In this document: in pieces, positions 60,149 to 64,000 of the stretch
How the letters are laid out: each line of letters opens with the position of its first letter
Position numbering within the stretch: the first letter of the stretch is position 1
Assembly (NCBI GenBank): GCA_034509735.1
Contig: JACGWO010000003.1
Coordinates: forward strand, 42,392,873 to 42,456,872
Reading direction: 5' to 3'
Source: Sesamum alatum
Taxonomy: Eukaryota > Streptophyta > Magnoliopsida > Lamiales > Pedaliaceae
DNA: 64,000 nt
Program-made: the position numbers and the translations under genes
The notes under the pieces: generated by a model
Databases searched by the model: none
The model's input: the letters and a program-made list of their open reading frames with translations, nothing else
What the model was told of the DNA's origin: nothing

Positions 60149-60320
60149 ATTATGTATTTTTTTACTTTTGTAATCAAATAGGATAATATTCGTATTTAAT
60201 ATAATTTTTATTTCTAAATTATGCATTTTTTCATATTTAAATATTAATTATATAATCAAAATATTATTATTAATTTAAATGATAAAAAATTTAATATATA
60301 AAAAAAATAAATCATAAATT
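60149..60320. other. 3' flank of the second CACTA gene
   Basis: AT-rich, with no clear feature. It precedes the right subterminal array. Confidence 0.5.
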
Positions 60321-60970
60321 AGGAACGGTACTTTCGACTGTTCGTATTCGCAACGTACCGTTCCTATATTTGACTTTTTCAAGAGACTTACCGTTCCCAA
60401 TGCCGATGACAAAACCATTCCAACTCTACACGTGAACCGTTCCTAAAAGACGGAACCCACCGTGCCTAATTGTATTCCAAAATCAATCCTTTCGTGGTTA
60501 GGCTTTCGTTCTAAAGACAATACCAAAAATCGATCCAAAATGTTATTCCAAAGTTTGAATGCAAACACCGTTCCTAATCTCTACAATACACCGTTCCTAT
60601 ATGTATTCCAGACACCATGCTAAATTTTATCTACAACATAATCGGACTGTTCCAAACAAAGTTCTAAACACCGTTCCTAATTGCGCGATTTATTTTCGAT
60701 GATACCGTTCCTAATGTTTATAAAGGGTTCCAAATGCAAAAAAATCAAAATTATACGTACAAAGGTAATTAGGAACGGTAGAACCATATAGTGCCAAACA
60801 CCGTTCCCAAATAGGAACTGTAATCTCGTTACCGTTCCTAATAATTAGGATCGCCTCTTATTGTCACGGATAGCCTCCCGTCCCTCAATCGTTCCTAATT
60901 GCAGTCCAAAAGGTTCAAATGAATTATTTACTGTTCCAAATAATAAAAAACCGTTCCTGTTACCGTCCCA
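60320..60970. repeat. Right subterminal motif array of the CACTA element
   Basis: About twelve copies of the GGAACGGT motif, mostly as ACCGTTCCTA on the plus strand, so most point the same way relative to the right end. Several have single-base changes (for example gaccgtgcc, atcgttcc). Confidence 0.85.
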
Positions 60971-61267
60971 ATCACCGTTTTTTTTTTTTGTAGTGACTGC
61001 AACTTTTAGTGAAAGTCTCCAAATTGGACTCTCGATACCCAATTTTGAGGTCCTCAACTTGGGAGGTTACAGACCAACTTCAGCAATTGGGTTCATAGAA
61101 GTCATCCAATGTGCTATCCAACTACACGGGTTTATCCAATAGATCTGTGGGCATATGTTGTGACGTTAAAATATTAATCAAGACAATATTATTTTTAATA
61201 AAGATTGCTAAATAGTTCTCAAAATCGTCAATTCAATTAACTTTCTTTCACCTATTCCAACATTAAT

Positions 61268-62042
61268 TTGAACTTGAAAATAGTCCCTATTTTTTAAATT
61301 AACTTTAATTAGTCCACCCAGCAAATGATTTTCCCATATGATCTTTACATAACTTTTTTTTAAACAAAAAATTATTTTAGTCCCTCACTTTTCATTCCGA
61401 TTGCAATGTGGTTTCTTGCACATAAATTTAGAAAAAATATAATGTTTTTTAAGTAACTGGAAGAATTTATCGTTGGACAATTATTTTGTTAACAACTTGA
61501 TCAATGATAAATAAACATATATAATTTTTGTGATTTTAATGAACTTCTTGAAACTTTTCAAATGAAATAACACTTGAATAAATAAGTTGTTGAAATAATT
61601 TAAATAAAAAATAGAGCAAAATGTTTAAACAAAAAAACTTCTAAAATTAGAACATAAACAAAAAAAAATGAACATGTAAACTGAAATGTTGAAAAATGAT
61701 GTATAAAATCCCTTACAGACGTGCCTACTCGATTGAGATGACACAGATTTGTCAAGAGAGATACAAAAAACCAGCAACTTGTCAAGAGAAACAATCCCTT
61801 AGATTAAAACAATAATCATGCATGCATGATGCAACAATAATTATCAACCAAACTATATATGGAGAAAGATATATTACATAATAATGGAGAAATTAACTGA
61901 TATGATGGGCTGTGATCATGAGCATTAACTAAAATTATCATCATATTGAAAACCCTTTTGCTAAGAGGCGATCTCCACTGAATTAAACATGGAAATAGCT
62001 AGTCACAAAACATCCTTAAAAAAACAAAAAGATGAAAATGAT
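61268..62042. other. Intergenic DNA, 3' flank of the second C2 gene
   Basis: AT-rich. No gene, repeat pair or RNA was recognised. Confidence 0.5.
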
Positions 62043-63266
62043 TTAATTAGTTGAATTTGCGTCAGTAGTAGTTGGCTTGTTCTTTCTTCTACTGGGTTTA
62101 TTACCACTACTTGGATGTTTACTCGCCCCGCAGACTATTGTAAACTCGATTCCATAGACCAAACAAGAAAACAGGCCCCCGTCAGAGTTCCTCCTGGAAT
62201 GCCTTTTGGTCATCGATAACTCCGAATCATCGTCGCCATTTTCCAGGTCAGTATGGCTATCAGAAACCTCCCTTCTCCACCTTTCTCTACTAGTTCTAAT
62301 TCTATACCCTTTGGCCTTAGCTTCCTCAATCGTCAGCTCCTCCAGGATTGAGCTGCCTGTGTCCTCATTTCTCTCTAATCTTATCTGGTTTGCGGGCTGC
62401 TTCACCGGCAGCGGTGGCTGCAGGTACAGCTGCTTGGCTAGCTCAGCGGCCACGATGGACGCTGATGGCCCGACATCCGAGCACAGTTCTGACCCATTCA
62501 CCATGGAACTTTTGCAAACTGATCCGTTGATGATCGAGCCATCGATTATTGATCCTGGTTTTAGTGAGAAGTCCTCGGCGTTCATCTCGGATCCCACGCT
62601 CAGCGAGCGCCAGAGCTGGATTTTCCTTTCGAGTTCTTTCTTGTCCTCTTCTCCATCTTCGTCTTGCTGCAGCTGCTGCTGCAGGCTGAGAACACCTGCC
62701 TTTTTCTGGTTTTCTTCATGGAAATTATTTTCGGGGTTAGGGTTGAGAGGCATGCTTCTCATGGTGGTGTCGAGGAGGGATACTCCCATGTTGAGGATTC
62801 CCTGTGGGGCTCCGGACGGGCGACGGACCTGGAGGGCGATGAACCTCGTGCTCCTGGGGAGGTTCTGTAGTGCGATTCCCGATGGCGGGGCCAGGAGGTC
62901 ACTGATGAGAACCCGGACGGTCCCTACAAGGACGTCACGGAACCAGGAGACCGTGTAAATCTCCACGGTCATAGCAGAATTTTCCGAGATGAGGGATTTG
63001 GCGTCGACACGAAACGAAAACTTTTCATTCCATGTGGGGTGCGTGTGGCCCTGCAGATCCGTTCTGGTGGTGAGCTTTCGATTAGGATTGATCCATGCGA
63101 CGGCATACGTGCGCATCGATTTGCAGACAGGAGCCAGGTCTTGAGCAGATATGAGGCTAACATCGAGGAGCTGGAGTGGGGTGGGTGGCAGAGGTGGATC
63201 GGAGATACACGAGGAGGCAGCGGTGGAGCTGGCGGCGGTGGTCGGGTTTTGGGTTGTGGGATCCAT
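62043..63266 (-). CDS. C2-domain protein (plant CaLB-type), paralog 2
   Basis: Single-exon protein of 407 residues on the minus strand, starting at the ATG at 63266 (MDPTTQNPTTAASSTAASSC onward). The open frame extends upstream to a TTG at 63491, which is not a plant start. The C2 domain covers about residues 25-160. Shared blocks with the gene at 43422-44600 are LISAQDLAPV, MRTYAVAWINPNRKLTTR, HPTWNEKF, RDVLVGTVRVLISDL and RRPSGAPQGILNMGVSLLD. The shared tail motifs are VNGSELCSDVGPSASIVAAE and DGGLFSCLVYGIEFTIVCGA. A Gln-rich acidic linker (about 245-270) and an Asn/Gly/Ser repeat (GSIIDGSIINGS) sit between. As in the paralog, the usual calcium-ligand Asp residues are mostly missing. The two genes are tail to tail with about 17 kb of transposon-rich DNA between them. 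Specific function unknown. Confidence 0.85.
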   Translation of the reverse strand: MDPTTQNPTTAASSTAASSCISDPPLPPTPLQLLDVSLISAQDLAPVCKSMRTYAVAWINPNRKLTTRTDLQGHTHPTWNEKFSFRVDAKSLISENSAMTVEIYTVSWFRDVLVGTVRVLISDLLAPPSGIALQNLPRSTRFIALQVRRPSGAPQGILNMGVSLLDTTMRSMPLNPNPENNFHEENQKKAGVLSLQQQLQQDEDGEEDKKELERKIQLWRSLSVGSEMNAEDFSLKPGSIIDGSIINGSVCKSSMVNGSELCSDVGPSASIVAAELAKQLYLQPPLPVKQPANQIRLERNEDTGSSILEELTIEEAKAKGYRIRTSRERWRREVSDSHTDLENGDDDSELSMTKRHSRRNSDGGLFSCLVYGIEFTIVCGASKHPSSGNKPSRRKNKPTTTDANSTN

Positions 63267-63534
63267 CCGCCCTCGGTGACAGGATGGACGAAGGAGGAGA
63301 TGGGAAAGGGAGAGAGTACTGATGTGAAGTTGTTGATCTGTTGGAGACGCATGGTGGGAAGGTGGTGGAGAAGTTTTGTTGTTGTTGATGATGTTTCTTG
63401 ACCATTGCTTGTTGATGTTGGAATTCTTGGAAATTGGTTGGCTATAATCAGGCAATTCCTTGATTTTAGCTGTAATTATATTCTTAACCAATAACTATTT
63501 TTTTTAATTAAGAAGCCTTCACCAATAATTTGTT
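63267..63534 (-). promoter_or_regulatory. 5' leader and upstream region of C2 paralog 2
   Basis: Sequence upstream of the ATG at 63266 on the minus strand. It contains an extended open frame without an ATG, so it is probably leader. No TATA box was fixed. Confidence 0.3.
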
Positions 63535-64000
63535 TTTGGATTAAATACGATTTTTGTCCTATATCTTTTCGTAAGTGTTTTAATCTTATATATTTTAAGG
63601 GAAGTAAATAGGGTATGTAAGTTTTTAATTTTTATGATTTTAATCTTTCAGTTACAGTTACTGGAGTTTATAAATATTGTCGGGAAAAGCATGTGGCTTG
63701 CACATGACTTTTTAATTTGGGCTTTTGTACCCATTGGGCAATTAATGGACCAAAATTACAAAAAAAATAAAAAAGTTACATGATCTATTCGCTACCCTAG
63801 AAAGAAAAAAGGACTAAAATATAAAAATACAAAAGATATAGGACGAAAAATTTGCTTCGATGCTAACAGAAATTGACCAATGGGAACAAAACCCTCAAAT
63901 TTAAAAAAAACACGCATGGGGCACATGCTTTTTTCCGAGAACAACCAAAATTGCGAAAAAATTAAAAAGTTATAGAACTTATTTGCTACCCTAGAAAGAT
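63535..64000. mobile_element. Fold-back element (family C), cut by window end
   Basis: Begins ggattaaatacgatttttgtcc and repeats 'cctatatctttt', 'gctaccctagaaag' and 'attgaccaatgggaacaaaa', the same phrases as in 49335-49850. Inverted copies of the arms are visible. The right end lies outside the window. Confidence 0.5.

Larger units (their letters stand above)
51697..60995 (+). mobile_element. CACTA (En/Spm-type) transposon, 9.3 kb
   Basis: Begins CACTACAAAAAAATGCGG at 51697 and ends ttttgtagtg at 60995, giving a 13-bp terminal inverted repeat. It is flanked by a 3-bp direct repeat act (51694-51696 and 60996-60998), the diagnostic CACTA duplication. Arrays of GGAACGGT/ACCGTTCC motifs lie near both ends and also in the middle. 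Two genes run rightward: a broken transposase gene (52604-55578) and a Ptta/En-Spm-type gene (58642-60148). Because the transposase core is deleted, the copy could move only with enzyme supplied elsewhere. It is inserted in the Copia-type LTR above. Confidence 0.95.
49868..61262 (-). mobile_element. Probable Copia-type solo LTR, split by a CACTA transposon
   Basis: The halves 49868-51696 and 60999-61262 together make about 2.1 kb. On the minus strand the outer end at 61262 begins TGTTGGAATAGG, as many plant Copia LTRs do. The other end (49868) reads CACGCTTCCGCCGCGCTTCC...TTCA, a GC-rich end phrase also seen in such LTRs. A 5-bp repeat ttaat flanks both ends (49863-49867 and 61263-61267). No internal retrotransposon genes are present, hence a solo LTR. 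The short AT-rich duplication could be chance, so the exact borders are moderately certain. Confidence 0.5.

Noticed and set aside
62206..62958. 250-codon open frame on the plus strand
   Set aside because: It is antisense to the C2 paralog 2 coding sequence and has no family resemblance.

Overview
This is a piece of eudicot nuclear genome. The evidence is AT-rich intergenic DNA, GT-AG introns, genes of 2.5 to 20 kb, and plant-only families (an LRR-XI receptor kinase, a DUF946/Vps62-like protein, plant C2 proteins, a plant CACTA transposon). The species cannot be named from sequence alone; an asterid is possible but not shown.

Host genes from left to right: (1) an LRR receptor kinase closely resembling Arabidopsis MIK1 (4941-8106, +, two exons). 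(2) A long multi-exon ATRX/CHR20-type SNF2 chromatin remodeler (15825-35149, +). Exons 8 to 23 are clean and form one open frame, while recognisable exons 2 and 4-7 carry many one-base indels. (3) A DUF946/Vps62-like protein (36424-38955, -, two exons). (4, 5) Two paralogous, convergent, single-exon C2-domain proteins (43422-44600, +; 62043-63266, -), about 17 kb apart with a pile of transposons between them.

Between the genes almost everything readable is transposon-derived. 8.8-12.9 kb is a gag-protease-only LTR retrotransposon on the minus strand, with a 5-bp target duplication and its pol core deleted. 13.2-13.65 kb holds head-to-tail Helitron-like units. 14.1-14.4 kb is a tRNA-type SINE with a perfect 16-bp target duplication. 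Short MITEs with 8-bp duplications lie at 4.0, 14.5 and 15.2 kb, with relatives at 8.1, 39.5, 41.6 and 45.8 kb. Fold-back or long-TIR elements occupy 45.3-49.85 kb and the right edge of the window.

The most striking object is a 9.3-kb CACTA (En/Spm) transposon at 51697-60995. It has CACTACAAAAAAA termini, an ACT/ACT target duplication and dozens of copies of a GGAACGGT motif, and it is nested inside a probable 2.1-kb Copia-type solo LTR (49868-61262). It carries a decayed transposase gene whose core has been deleted and a second, better kept gene of the plant Ptta/En-Spm type. An additional motif cluster lies between these two genes, where classical CACTA elements have none; this is the best candidate for something undescribed. 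No CRISPR array, rRNA or functional tRNA gene was seen.
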